Made by a program: the position numbers and the translations under genes. Below are positions 1 through 17,518 of a stretch of 64,000 nucleotides of DNA, piece by piece. The stretch comes from Ramazzottius varieornatus. Taxonomy: Eukaryota; Tardigrada; Eutardigrada; Parachela; Ramazzottiidae. Location: assembly GCA_001949185.1 (NCBI GenBank), contig BDGG01000001.1:7452149-7516148 (forward strand). Direction: 5' to 3'. Each line of letters starts with the position of its first letter. The first letter of the stretch is position 1. The notes beneath the pieces were generated by a model. That model was not told the origin of the DNA and did not search any database. It worked only from the letters and a program-made list of their open reading frames with translations.

Positions 1-116
1 CCAAAGAAATCGTGCTATATTGAGAGCAAAAGAGAAAGCGATTCCACTGGAGAAACCCAGAGACAGAGTGGAACACAGTATATGATCTGGCCATAATCTT
101 CAACCTTTTCTTGCAG

Positions 117-931
117 AAACCCAAGTTTGACCAAGGAAGGAGGATACTCAAAGCACTCATGGCCGGTGTACACGCTACACGGCAAGGAGCACCTGATGCT
201 CAATGTCAAGGACCCAGCCATAGGGCGTGGACCCCGTGCAACCCAATGTGCCTTTTGGAAAAAGTACATGCCGCAGCTCATGTCCATGACAGGTACCTTC
301 CACAATGTACTATCCACAGGCCTTTCCCACTTATTTGCAAAGCGCTAGCTCGGGCAGGTCTGCTAGCTACCCCCCTTAAACCTCCTCACCCATATCGTTT
401 CCCTTCCCACCCCAAACCTCATCCCATAACCTGCACCACTTTCTGTTTCGTCCGTTCAGGTCCTATTTTCGTCTTGTATCTGGAACGGCGGCAGTTGGTT
501 TCATCCAGATCGTTATTCCAGGTGGCGCACGCTCTCGGTCATTAACAATGAAAACGTGCGCCACTTAAGAGGACGATCTGGGTGGGATCATTTACCGACG
601 TCCCATCTGTTCTTGGCATTATTTTGACTGCTTGATTTTGTCAAACGCTGGATGATGTCTGTCTGTGACCTTCTCTGGCTAGCGCACCGCTTCTTAACCT
701 TCGTTTGCGTTCAATATTTTCATTTCCGTATTTCGTTCGTACTGTATCTTTAAGTTTCTTTTTGTTTTCGGTGGCGCAGCCGACATCGACGAAGTGGAGG
801 CACAGTGGAAGGCGCAGTTTCACGAATGGAATACGCGCTACATTGTGGACTGGAAAGCTCAGTTTGACCGCTACGTTCGCCAGACGCGCAAGCTGCAAGC
901 ACACAGCCTTTTCGCCCATGAGGACCTTTAA
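117..931 (+). CDS. ACHE: Acetylcholinesterase, 3' part (last two exons, T-type tail)
   Basis: Hydrolyses acetylcholine; the gene's 5' part lies left of the window. Exon 117-292 follows a pyrimidine-rich acceptor ending TTGCAG and carries the family's C-terminal catalytic-domain signature: WPVYT, then GPRATQCAFWKKYMPQL, whose Cys is the conserved last disulfide residue. A GTACCT donor at 293 and an acceptor at 779 join in phase to exon 780-931, ending TAA. That exon encodes about 50 residues with the pattern of the vertebrate AChE/BChE T-peptide (WAT domain): DIDEVEAQWKAQFHEW, then further spaced aromatic residues. In known enzymes this helix binds proline-rich anchor proteins and makes tetramers. 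The tail exon has no cysteine, whereas vertebrate T-peptides end with one. If the donor at 293 were ignored the frame would read to a stop at 346-348, a shorter alternative end. An inverted-repeat element sits in the intron. Confidence 0.85.
505..581. repeat. Intronic palindromic element, copy 1
   Basis: Inverted repeat in the last intron of the first acetylcholinesterase. Left arm begins CCAGATCGTT and contains GGTGGCGCAC; right arm contains GTGCGCCACTT and ends GACGATCTGG. The arms can pair into a near-perfect hairpin with a short AT-rich loop. Confidence 0.8.
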
Positions 932-1739
932 GGGCCCGTAATGACCGCACCGAATGCCGATGTTTTCCCGCAGCCAGTATCAGGCGTCCCTGGACTGCTT
1001 GAGCTCGGCTCTCCGTTGTTTCTCTGTTTCGATGGTTCATGCTGGTTGCATTCTTGCTGAGGGGGGTCCTAGCCGTCTAGCACCACCTGCCCGACTATGC
1101 CCGGCATTGACGCTATAAAACTGTGCCTGCACAAATTTCCCTGCTACTTTTCTCACTACGATCGAATATAGAGTATCATTCAAAGTCGAGTTCAATACAG
1201 AATATCATATTTACTATATATATTGATTACAACAAAGTTGAGTTTAGTTTCAAAGCAAATATCTGGTATGGCTTTATTGCACAATTGACAGTTTGCGAAG
1301 ATCCTACTTATCAACACTGTATCTCGAGCACGTTGCAGAGCGGTGTGCAAGACGGTATCCGCCCGGATCGAGGAGTAGCACCACGTCATTACCTTCCGTT
1401 CTGTTCCTTCGGATACTCTTGACTGCCTTCGTTTCGGTAATATGGAGTTTCTAACAACTGGACCTGCCCTCATTTTGACGAGTGGCGCCTTCTGCAACGT
1501 TGACTTTGATAAACGGCATTTCTTTTTATTTTGGTTTTGAAAGGATTTTTATCACGAATTCTACTTTGCTTGTACCGTGCCCAGTCTTACAGTAGTTTCG
1601 ATCCATAGATATGTAGTACTCTTATTTCAGAATGGACCAATTTGATGAACGTGTAAAACATTCAACAAAACCTACATCAAGTTCCTTCGATTCTTTGGCT
1701 GTTTGAGCATGTGGCTTCTCGCCGGGCAAACAAAGGCCC
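932..1739. other. Intergenic, between convergent genes
   Basis: Lies between the 3' ends of the first acetylcholinesterase and the SLC26 gene. I see no convincing exon or RNA gene. A TTTATT near 1525 could be the AATAAA signal of the minus-strand SLC26 transcript. Confidence 0.4.
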
Positions 1740-4608
1740 TCACAAATCTCCGCTGGGCATTTCGTTGTCGGCGGTATCGCTGGTGACGGACGCTCCCGTC
1801 GTTTCTCGGACAGTTTCCGGCTGAGCAGTAACTTCCCAAAAGGCTTCCGTCGTCTTATTTTCTGTATTCTCCGGACGCGTACTGACCTCGATGGCGTTCC
1901 GTCGGGCCAGATCAGGTACCGCTGTCAGGTTGTAGCGTACTTCCTGGTCGATCAATCGGAGGGCTTCGTCCACGGACGGTGCAAATTTGGCTAAAGGTAA
2001 AGCCGCCCTCGAGCCGGCTTTGGTCTTTTCCAGTACCGTGCTGACTGGCCCTGAAAAGAACCAGAAAGACTTGGAGACGTTCAGCTCTATTAAATAAGGG
2101 ATCCGCGTACCATTGATCGCGGTAAACCATAACCCGGTGTTGCGCTTGACCAGCTCGGTCATCAGATAGTTGAGCGCTCGTACTCCAGCCGCATCCACGT
2201 GAGTGAGCAATGTGCAGTCCAGTATAAGGTAGGCACGGTCCGCGGGTACCGTTCTTACTGCAATGGTAGCTGACTGCGCAGCTTTGGAAGACACCAAAGA
2301 CAAGTCTATGGTCGGCACGGGTTTGTCCCGTCTTTTGCGGATGACTTTCTCGATGATCGGGTGGCGTACCAACCTGGAGGGTGCATCCCTGTTCGGTTCG
2401 AGGAGATCGGACTTCAGCAGACTCTCTACGAGACTTTCCGCATTGTGATGATCTATGGAAGAACCCACCACGACTACTTTGGAAGGCGGTGCTGAGGCCT
2501 CAGGTGAGTCGAGGGTTACCCAATGTGGTCTGTAACGAAAACAAGAGGTAGAGTAGCCGATGGTGAAGGCGAAACTGAACTAAATCTTTACAGCTGTTGC
2601 AGGAACTGATCGCGGAGAAGCGAGAAACCTAGACCGATCAGCAGACCCCATTCCACATCCAGAAGGACGCACGCGATGAAGGTTAGGACCCACTGGAAGG
2701 CGTCCAGTTTCGATGCCGCCCAGACTGCCGGTAGGTCCTCAAAAAGTTTCAAGCTGACGGCCAAAGTCAATGTAATGATTGTCGCGATGACACTCTGTAA
2801 AGTGTATCAAAAGTTTTCGATAGAGTAACTGGGGAGGCCGGTACATGTAACGTAGGAGATCGTTTGGTTCAAGTGACGCATTTCTTCATTGTTATAGGCT
2901 GGACACGTGCGCCGCTTGCAAGAACGATCCAGTACGTTTTGTTTGCTGGCCTCCCAACTAAATATTACACAGGGATATTGTACCGAGTCAATGGCTATCG
3001 TACCAGCGGTAAGTAGTGTAGAGTTTGAGATGCGAAACCCAAAAGGAGGCCAGTCAGAAGGCACGCGAAAAGCGTGGATAGTTGAGATCGGGATTTTATG
3101 CTGTCCAGCACGGTGACTCGCCCAATGTTGGAACTCGCGGGAAAACAGGCAAAGAAGGAACTGAATAGGTTGGCGCTTCCCAAAGCAACAAGTTCCTGCT
3201 TGACGTCCACTTTGTACCCATGTTTCCGAGAGGATGGCTTGGCGGCCTGTAGACACACCGCAATGGACACCAGGGCTGCCAGCATGCCTTCGAAAAATGA
3301 ATGCGGCAAGTACTCGAACGAAGGCATGGTTGGGGATGGAATTCTGTGAAAACAAAATTCCAATAACCTTCATTAGTCGTCGAGACGGAATAGGTCGCGT
3401 GGGAAATCGTAGCATACCCGATGGGACGGACCAGCCCTGGCGAGTTTCCGGCAATCCGGACACCGTACCTCCCCGACAGGTCGAACGCATATGACAGTCC
3501 GATTGCTGCCACCATTAGAATAAACTCGACGGGCACGATGAGTTTGACTTTCCGGAACAAGGAAGGTTGGATAAATTCCCGAAATCCGATCGTGATGGAC
3601 GCTGTCAGCATCGCCAGTAGGGTATCAAGGCCGCCAGCTTTCTTCGCTTGTTGAAAGAGCATGATGATCAACTGTAAAGACAAAACAAGTTCTCGATCTC
3701 TAATGACAAAACACAGTATTTGGCAGGCGCTCAAACAGCCTCAGGATGATCGGCATGTGAAATGGCGCACGCTCTTAGCCAATGATACCGACAACGTGCG
3801 CCACTTGAGAGAACGATCATCTCGATTGTTTGCGGGCTTCAAGATCCAGAGAAAGCGTCAAATAATTGATCGTGTTGTACATTGATGTGTTTGTTGAGGC
3901 CATAAAATCGGTCCAGACCAATGCCGAGCATATTGGGAATCTGAACGAGAATGATCTGCAGACTGCAGGCACAGTTGAAGGGATCGAGAACGCTGAACGG
4001 TAGAATTTTCGACAAAGGTTGCAAACAGAACAGCGCCATGGCAAGCTGGAACAGTCCGGCCCAGAAGGTAAAGCCGACCACGATGCCCTGATGCTGATGT
4101 AAAACATCAGCGAGACCAGCTTCGCTGACCAGTTCCGAGTAAGTCAAATTGGCCATGAAAGGATCGGCAAACATCTTGCGCGTTCGTGCGACGCCGACGC
4201 CAGCTAGGGCGGCGCTTGGGGCGAAGGCTCCTATGGAGTTGTGTCGGGAGGACGCAAAAATGGCGTAGATGAGGCCAGGGAAGAAGGTAAGGTGTACTCC
4301 GTAGAGAGGTCCCACGTTGGCTGCCATACCCGTTCCCATTGCTGTACGCATCAAACACAATATGCTCCATTAGCGATCGAAGAATAAAATTAAGATTTAA
4401 ATAAAATCTAAAACCTGCATTGTGGAATGTGGAAACAGGCAACGGTAACTCCAGCAATGAAGTCCCTCCATACCCAACGCCATCGATACCCTCTGAGAGA
4501 CCGAAATAAAGAAAGGAAGGGGATGAATGATTGTAAATGCTGAGCCAGATGAAAAAGATGGCGTCGGACGTCTTTGAGAATCTCCAGGGAACCTTCCGGA
4601 TCCCACAT
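1740..4608 (-). CDS. SLC26/SulP family anion transporter
   Basis: Membrane exchanger or channel for anions such as sulfate, chloride, bicarbonate or oxalate; substrate cannot be read from sequence. Exons (5' to 3'): 4608-4419, 4341-3881, 3671-3418, 3343-3004, 2794-2592, 2529-1740, giving about 745 aa, the usual size. Visible: the first transmembrane signature RDFIAGVTVACFHIPQ followed by GMAANVGPLYGVHLTFFP; SSRHNSIG; RKHGYKVDVKQELVALG with SSFFACFP; ASKLDAFQWVLTF; and a C-terminal STAS domain with AYLILDCTLLTHVDAAGVRAL. The first intron fits the frame only with a GC donor (AAT|GCAGGT). The start at 4608 follows an in-frame TAA; the N-terminus is short for the family, so an upstream exon may be missing. 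Two introns carry palindromic elements. Confidence 0.9.
2858..2930. repeat. Intronic palindromic element, copy 2
   Basis: In the SLC26 intron 2795-3003. Left arm GATCGTTTGGTTCAAGTGAC, right arm CGTGCGCCGCTTGCAAGAAC then GATCC; somewhat diverged from the other copies. Confidence 0.7.
3744..3820. repeat. Intronic palindromic element, copy 3
   Basis: In the SLC26 intron 3672-3880. Arms GATGATCGGCATGTGAAATG and CACTTGAGAGAACGATCAT around the GCGCAC/GTGCGC core. Confidence 0.75.
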
Positions 4609-6081
4609 TTTCCAGCCAACTGGTTCAGAGTGTTAATCGGATTACGACCCACTTCGTGTCACTACACCCCGATCAGTCCGACGCAGAGGCTACCCGTGGT
4701 ATCGCCAAGTTTGATGGTTGACGGATTTTCAAAATCATTTTCGCCTCTCCTTAATCATATATTTTGGAAATTTCAACGGTTAAAATAAACGTACTCAAAA
4801 AGTTTCAGATCAGAAGGAAGCAAAACATGCGTAATTTCTATTGTGAGCACACAGGATCTGCAAAGCCGTTGTGACTTGTGTCCAAACGTTCGATAAAAGA
4901 GTAACGCTGTTGGACAATAGCAAAACAGTAAACAGACACGAACTCACAGACGGTAACAGTGCATTTGAGAAGACCGACCATGGAAATGACACAAACCCGT
5001 TTTGCCGCAAAAAATCACCTTGCTGTGTGATTTACGACCGCAAGTCAGTATAGTTACAGTACACGATGATGAGAAATACAGTAGAGAACGAACGTCATGT
5101 GGGTCACAGACTCAGCAGCAAGTTTCGATTCTTGCTTCAGGCTGCAGAAGCACAAAGAGAAAAGGAGAAACCATCGAGAAATCCCAGATACACTATACCG
5201 GACGAAAAAGCAATTTGTCAAGTGAGTGCGTAAAGCAGCTGAATATACAGTATATCGATGAAAATCCACAACGTTCGACGATAGTTCCATGACGAGCCCA
5301 TTAGGTATCCCAGAGCTACTCCGAGATTAATAAATGTATTGTATTTGTGCTGAGCAAATTTTTTGACTCGCCCATGATAATTCGCGGTTGTCAAACAGAG
5401 CCTCGTCAACTGGAAACCGTAATAATTGTAGTATGTAGCAATGTAGTGCAGTATGGGTTGTGGATTATTGAATCACCCCTCGCAACCCGTGTGCGTTCAG
5501 CAGAACTGGATAATGTTCGTAGGTGTACAGTTTGAAGACGGTTGGAACATGTGAAAGGGTAATGAAAGAACCCCACCGGGAGGTAATTCAATTAAACAGG
5601 AACAAGGAGCTGCTCTAAAACAGACGGTGAGTCGAGAGGCTAACGAGTGACAATTAGCATCTTTCTTGATCGAAGCGTCAGTAATATTCGATCATGCACG
5701 CGATGAATTAGTATTGTCTCTTCTTGAACAAGTACCATTCCTTTCGAAGCCAGTTTTGTCGAACAAGATTGGACGTGGAGCAAGTGCAAGAACATGGTCA
5801 ACGTTAGAAGCCCGGGAAAAAATCCAGAAATGGATGGCCTTCGATAGCAAAGGTCTCCGAGACACATCCTGCAGGAAAAAGAGAAACGCGAAGGTGAGCA
5901 CCGAAGTGTTACAGGAGGAATATGCTGTAGACGATACTTTGACAGGTTTGTACTAGCTGAACAACCACAACAAGAAAGAATATAAAACAACAAAGAATAT
6001 CAAATAAAATTGCTTGAGCAAACGAAATTCATCGTCAGAAAAAACAAAGGCAAAGCAGGGCAAAATTCAACGATATTCGTA
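4609..6081. other. Intergenic, no recognised gene
   Basis: AT-rich sequence between the 5' end of SLC26 and the 3' end of the second acetylcholinesterase. It holds only short ORFs; the longest (5666-5956, +, about 96 codons) has no recognisable motif. The SLC26 promoter and any missing 5' exon should lie in the first few hundred bases. Confidence 0.35.
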
Positions 6082-11323
<5,242 letters not shown>

Positions 11324-14300
11324 TTTGAGGAAAATGGCGACGGCGAGACAATTTTATAGTCGGCAGCGACATCGCCGTAATAAAGAGAGTAGTAACGAGT
11401 ACAGATGAGTGGCCCAAAGAGAATGTGGACGGTGCCGGCTCAATTAAAGTCACGTCAAAAGTGATCCAGTCAGCGTCGTTGAAGACGCATCCAAGTGTTA
11501 CCGAGTGTATGTTGTATTAAGCGACTTGAATATTGAACTGCTGGAAAAATTATGAAAGTGTCACGAGCAGTCGTCATTGTGTTTTCGTCTTTCGCTTGAC
11601 AAGCAATGCGGATATTTCAGTGGAATATTGCTGCAGTTATACAGCTGGCGCAGTGTGCCGCGGGTTGCTTATGGGGTGTTAAGCGTCTTCACATGACTTA
11701 ACCTTGTGTCGTAAAATGGGCGCCAATTACTTCCAAAATGTTTTAAGTGCATTATGCCGTAAATCATACATTTACAGCTAAATGCGAGGCACATCGGATG
11801 ACTTTGCGTACGCGTACGAAAAACCGCATTTTCAGCTCGCACGTGCAGTATGCCTAAACCTCACGACAACGATACTCTGCTGGCTCGCGCAGACGTATCA
11901 GGTCTCTACCCATGAAATTTAGGTTTTAGACGGATCATCTTGAAAACTGAATTTTCGCGTCTCACGGCTATGACCGTTCCTTCAGATGGTGTGCTAGCGG
12001 ACACTGCCGATGTGTCGTCTAACACCACTCCAAGTCTGGTAAGAATTGTTCACCGAGGAGGCTTGGGCAACACTTGGTATCTTTGAAAACTCTTGGCTTT
12101 TTGAGGCTAAACTTGCAACCGGCAATTTCCTGGAAGAAACATACCGACCAGAAATTTTGCAGCTTTCGAAAGTATACTCATCTTGCTATTGTTTCTCATA
12201 CTGCTCACATTTTTAACCCAACCAGGCGAATAGCAGTGGTCAACACAGTAAAGTTGGCGGATTTTTCAAAGTTTTGCGATAATTTAAAACTTTTCTGGGA
12301 TATGTTGGATACAACTGCTATGGTCGGGTTACTGCTATTTCTAGAAAAGACAGCTGAGGCACCATGTGTGCCAAACTACAAGAGGAATAGTGGAAGCGTT
12401 CCCGTGATATGAATTTCTAAACAATGGGTCCACAAAACCGAAATTTTCATAGGTAAATTCCTAGTACCAGTGGCCATGGGTAGCACGATGCGCGAGTTTG
12501 AAGTGACTTCGTGGGACGATCAAAGTGCCCATTCTGTGCCACGTCTACGACGTCAGGAGATATTGAACTCGGCAGAAACGACAGATTTCAGTTTGGCATT
12601 GTATCAACATCAAGAATTGATCGCGAAAATTTTCCAACAGCTAGTGGAAGTTTCCGTAAGGAGCCGTACAAATTCAAGGCGCAGGTGACGCCACCTACCG
12701 AACAATAGGGTCATTTCGAACTTCACGTGAAGACATCCGCGCCTTTTTGACCGTGCGATGCAGTGCATTCTAGGCTATTGTTACGGTATTTTCTGGCGGG
12801 TTTTTCATATAGAATTTTGAAAATTTTGAAGACAAAACCCAAGTTTTGCCTTTTCCGGTATAATAAACTCATTCTATATCTGTGTGCTGATAAGTGAACC
12901 CGGAAGTAGCACTCCGGCCGGGAATTGACCAGCCTCTTTTTGTCCCATTTGCTAACTGCAAACAGATTTCACATCCCTCGTTTTTCTTGTGGCAATGGTT
13001 AGTGTTGTAGCCGTCATAAGTATGAATCTTGACTTCTCGAGAGAGCTTTGTATCGAAAGAAAGCAACGCTTGCGACCTCCAAAAGAAATGAGAATGTGGT
13101 CTGCACATTTTCCTTCGTCAGCGCAATAATAACAGAGCAAAAGAAAGCAGTATAAGCAAGGTCGTGACCGTGATCGTGCTCCATGACTTCTGGACCATAT
13201 TCAACTTCAACCTTCGCAACCGAAACACACAAGGATCAACACAATCTCGAACGTACAAGCTACTCGAAAGACTGACAGTTCTTTGGCACGCTTTGCTGCA
13301 GAAATTAAAAGACCATAATTAACATCTCATGGATCCGGTAACGACCCACCAAACCAGTTATTAGGTTGCTTCGAAGAACCCTCGAGACTAAATTCTGACT
13401 AATGCAAATAACACGTACAAAAGTTCTCCCTCTTTAATTAAAGCAGACGTAGGCTTCAGTCTCGCGTTTATAATCCCATTTTCCATTTGAAGACCTTCAC
13501 TGGAGAACTTCCGTCTTCTCACGCTTCTCCTTTTTCTTCGTGTCGCCATACAACGATGACTCCGCAGAAATCAGAATAAGTCACGACGGGTTGCCGAGTT
13601 TACGATCGACTTCGCTTCCGCATAGACTTCTGACTGCTAATTGAGATTATTTTCGAAGGAAGGCTCAAGCTCAATACGCTCGTTACCACCGTGGCACTTA
13701 TGATTTCCTCATCCACCTCTTGACAGGGTAATTGCGCTTAATCTCAAAATCGCTTAAGGCAATGCTAAATAACTGAGCATCGTCACCAGCACTGGCCGGT
13801 TAGAGAATCCTCAAAGAAATGCATGTTGTTTTCTTCATCAAGCGCGTTCTGCGAGATAAAATTTAGTGCCGGAAATAAGCCTTCTATCCAAGAGATCCAA
13901 AGAGCGAGTGGAAGTAGCGAGTGCGAATATTCTGCGCAATTGTTGGTCTCGTCTCGTGCGTCACTATTTTATTTTCTATAAATTTTTAGCTGCGCATTTT
14001 CAGTGACAAAGTTGAGACATGGACGTGTGAAGTGTGCTTGACAGACATTTGAATATTTTTGACAGTCCGGCCTACATTTTCCGGCTGGTCTGCGGGACCT
14101 AGTCCTTTTACGGAATGCGAACAAGTTGCGATATTGGCCATTCATTCACGCGGAACGTCGTTTTTTTCTTCCGTTCTTCGCCGTGGAAAAAGACGGTATA
14201 GCATCATATCGTACAAAAAAATGCGCCGAAAGGAGCCATGAACAATCAAAACGTGGCTAACGGTCGGGAAACCAGTTATGACGACTGTTGTGGTTTATAC

Positions 14301-14906
14301 TGATGGCGAACTAGTACGACCATTTTCGCTGGCTCAGCGCGTTGCACGGAAGGAATGCAGGCAAACTGCAAGACTGGTAGTGCTCGTCATGACTGACTAA
14401 GTTTGACGAAGTTCACAAAGTGGAAATCGGCTTACTTTGGTTTCTTTCATGAACGGCGAACAACGTGCAGTACAGCGGAGAATTAGTCGACTTAGAAAAC
14501 TCTCGAGTCTCAGCAAAGCATGACAACACCGGCAAAAGTATGAACTCATGTTCTGATCTCATTTCTACTCCTCGCCTATTGTCTCATCTCTGGCACAAAG
14601 TGGTACAACACGCGCCTCTTCGCTTGACCGTCTTCCGATGCGAAGCTAGCTGCGGTTTCTTCTTGCGTTCATCTTCATTTTCGGCACTGATCGTAAACCT
14701 CGCAGTGCATCTTCGAGACCCACTTCTGTTCACTTTCTTTTACCATATTAAGCTTCTCCGCTGACCAAATCCACCGACGGCATTTCAGTGAAATTCTCGT
14801 TGATTGGAATTTCTGCAATTCAACCTTGTTTTACCGAGTCAAATTTCCATCGAGCCAGGAAGTTGAATCGAGACTTTGTTCTGTCCCACTGAGAGATCGG
14901 TGGACG
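11324..14906. other. Intergenic region with no supported gene
   Basis: A 3.6 kb stretch between two divergently transcribed genes (acetylcholinesterase leftward, GPCR rightward), so it holds both promoters. Several short ORFs exist (for example 12074-12412, +, 112 codons), but none shows a domain, splice pattern or repeat that I recognise. Confidence 0.4.
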
Positions 14907-17199
14907 ATGAGGACCTTCAAGATTTGTCCGCCGGACGGACTGTGGCGCGGACCTTATGGCGACGATGGTGGCAACGACACCTATTTCACCACGGATGTAC
15001 AAAACCTCACCACGTTGAATCGAGGATGTTTATCCAAGGACCATTACTACCCCGGTTCGCATTTGTATTGGCTTGATACCATTGGGTATCCAATTCTTTT
15101 GGCCCTTTGTACCTTCGGTAACGTTTTAAACCTGATCGCATTCAGCGCCGAGCGACCCAACACGTCGAAAAATATCTTCTTGGTTGCCATTTCCATCGCC
15201 AACTTTATCTACATGTAAGGACCGTGTTCAGCATAGGATCCCTCATACTGAACAGAATCTTAGGAAAAAGGGGGGGGGGAGGATTCTTGTCATACGTTTT
15301 CCGTTCTTCCACGGCATATGATATTACTGTATGGGAGTCCGGCAAACAGACTCAGGATAAATGTACGTTATCTCAAGTGGCGCAGTGGTCATTGCCAATG
15401 GCTGGAGATGTGCGCCACTTAAACCAACAATCATCCCGAGATTATTAACCAGCCGCCCCCCCCCCGTATACGTAAAAGTGAAAACTGTAGTATACGTGTA
15501 CGGTTAATCAAGATGCGAAAAACTTTCATCTTTTACCTTGTTTCAGGTGGTGTCAACTTCCTTTCTATCTGCACAATGCCATCCCACAAGTTCGCTACAC
15601 CGATTCATTCGCCATATTCTTCTGGCGCAGCGAGGGTATATGGAAGTTCTTGATTGACACATTTGTTACGACCTCAGACTGGTAAGTAGACCAATTTCGG
15701 CCGCCTTTTTTCTTTCATCGATCATTTTTATATCGTCCGTAATTACAATGCACACATAATTATAGATTGTGGCAACCACGATCTGTTTTCATCTTGTAGG
15801 ATTCTCGTTATGTTCTCGCTGGAACGCCTATGCGCCGTCTGTGCTCCTCACCAATACTCGAAGCGAAACGAACAGGGTGTTCTCAAGGCTTGCTTAGCCA
15901 TATTGGGTGTATTCGTCGGCGCCATCTTTTACAGCCTTTATAACCTCATCGGCTATTATTGGTTCTACTACCATCATGTCGAGGGAACTGATTGGACCGA
16001 CCAACTTCCTAGCGGACTCAAGATATGGCGCCACATGCAACAGCTGGCTATCGTACGTAACTGCTCAATAAAACCGTACTGGGCACTTGAAAGTTCTCGC
16101 GCACTATTTTTGGTCCGGTTACGTGGATGGCCGCAATACTGTGCGCGTAAATATTTCGATCAATATTGATTTCGAAAAATTATGCCCATCGATAACCCTC
16201 AAGAGTTCTTACGCAAAGCAAAACGTTGGTTCGAATATTTTCAAGCTTATCGGCCTGAAGTTGGTCTGTTAGACTTCCGTGGCTGTCAGTCACAACAAAC
16301 ATACTTCTCGCAACCCTGATCAACTCGCGCATTAACCCTTAAGTACAGTAGATAGGAGCTGGGAAACCGAAAATACAAGATCGCAATGTCGAGTGGCGCA
16401 CCTTCTAGCGAGTAGCAATGGAAACGTGCGCCTTTTTAGATTACAATCTGGTGCGTTTCGTTTGCCCCGCTCCAAACAACAATGCAATTCCGAAAATCAG
16501 GATAAGGTCAAGAAAACATTAAAAGTGTTTCGGAGGAACATTTTAGTTTTTCGAAATCGCCCCTTTAATTACGAGAACTACTCCGTTGACAGGAAGACTG
16601 CTGAACAACGTTTCTAATTGTTACTGGCTTTTTTCTACGGTTGATCTCGGGGTTCGCTTGTCTAGGTTTGCGTTCCCATCGGCACGTACGCCCTGATCCT
16701 GCTCATCAACGCGCTGATCATCCTCATGGTTCTCATCCGTCGTTCGGACTATCCGGCTCCTCTCCACGTTTCCAAGACCAGCAATGCCGGCGACCTCACC
16801 CGCCTTGTCATTGCCAGCTTCGTCCTCTATCTCGTCTTCGTTGTAGCCATGTTCGACCTGGATATCATCCTTCTTCTCAACATGTTCCACTTGTACGACA
16901 TGCCTCTACAATCACGAATGTATCAGATATGGTACCCCATCGCATTGTACCTTCTGAACATCAACTACTCTATCAACTTCTTCGTATACTTGCTGGTCAG
17001 CCCTAACTTCCGCCGAGGTCTCCATCGATTTTTTTGCTGTGGCGGAAGGAGAAAGACTCCGCGACATCGGACTATCACGGAATCCACGAGGACCATCTTG
17101 GCCTACCCGGACAGAACGTTGTCGGACTCGCCGGGCTCGGATGAAATCTTCCTAACGAACACTTACCTGAAACCAAGCCACAATGGAATGCGGATATAA
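14907..17199 (+). CDS. Rhodopsin-family orphan GPCR (peptide-receptor type)
   Basis: Seven-helix plasma-membrane receptor, probably for a neuropeptide. Exons 14907-15214, 15547-15681, 15800-16052 and 16666-17199 join in phase to 409 aa. TM1 contains CTFGNVLNLIAF, TM2 IFLVAISIANFIYM, and TM7 NINYSINFFVYLL, the N..NFF.Y form common in invertebrate FMRFamide-type receptors, followed by SPNFRRGL. The usual DRY after TM3 is replaced: MFSLERLCAVCAPHQY gives ERL. N-terminal Asn-X-Thr sites (NDT, NLT) suit an extracellular N-terminus. The ATG at 14907 is the only ATG in the open frame before TM1. An AATAAA near 17471 may be the polyadenylation signal. Introns 1 and 3 carry palindromic elements. The ligand cannot be assigned. 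Confidence 0.85.
15368..15434. repeat. Intronic palindromic element, copy 5
   Basis: In intron 1 of the GPCR. Arms CTCAAGTGGCGCAG and TGCGCCACTTAAACCAACAA. The intron also has a G run near 15268-15280 and a C run near 15456-15467 either side of the element. Confidence 0.7.
16380..16451. repeat. Intronic palindromic element, copy 6
   Basis: In intron 3 of the GPCR. Left arm GTCGAGTGGCGCACCTTCT, right arm ACGTGCGCCTTTTTAGATTA; outer bases GATCGCAA and TTACAATC. Confidence 0.65.
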
Positions 17200-17518
17200 C
17201 ATTAATATGGAAAATACAGCTATCATTTTTATGTGCAAAAAATCTTTATCCAGAATTTACGCAACCACAATACGAGAAACTCGATGTGACAAAATCAATA
17301 TAATATCAACAACCAGTGCCAGTAAAACTACAACGGGAAAAAGTCGAACTATGGTAAACTTTGTCTGTAGGGAAGGCAAGAAATTCGAGTCACTTCGGGG
17401 CTCACAATGAAAAATTCACCTTCGAGAATTTGGTAAAACGAGAATGTGTTTAGATGAAACTAGAGATACAAATAAAATGTGAAAGAGGATTTTTCTTTGG
17501 CGATGCTGTTCGTCTCAG
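17200..17518. other. Short intergenic gap between convergent genes
   Basis: AT-rich 3' flanks of the GPCR and the fucosyltransferase; AATAAA near 17471. No gene seen. Confidence 0.5.

Noticed and set aside
1-116. Open plus-strand frame at the window start as a further esterase exon
   Set aside because: The sequence shows no esterase similarity and ends in a pyrimidine-rich tract and acceptor; it is read as intron.
111-545. 144-codon ORF on the plus strand
   Set aside because: It overlaps the acetylcholinesterase exon in another frame and runs through the intron repeat; the in-phase esterase and tail exons explain the region better.
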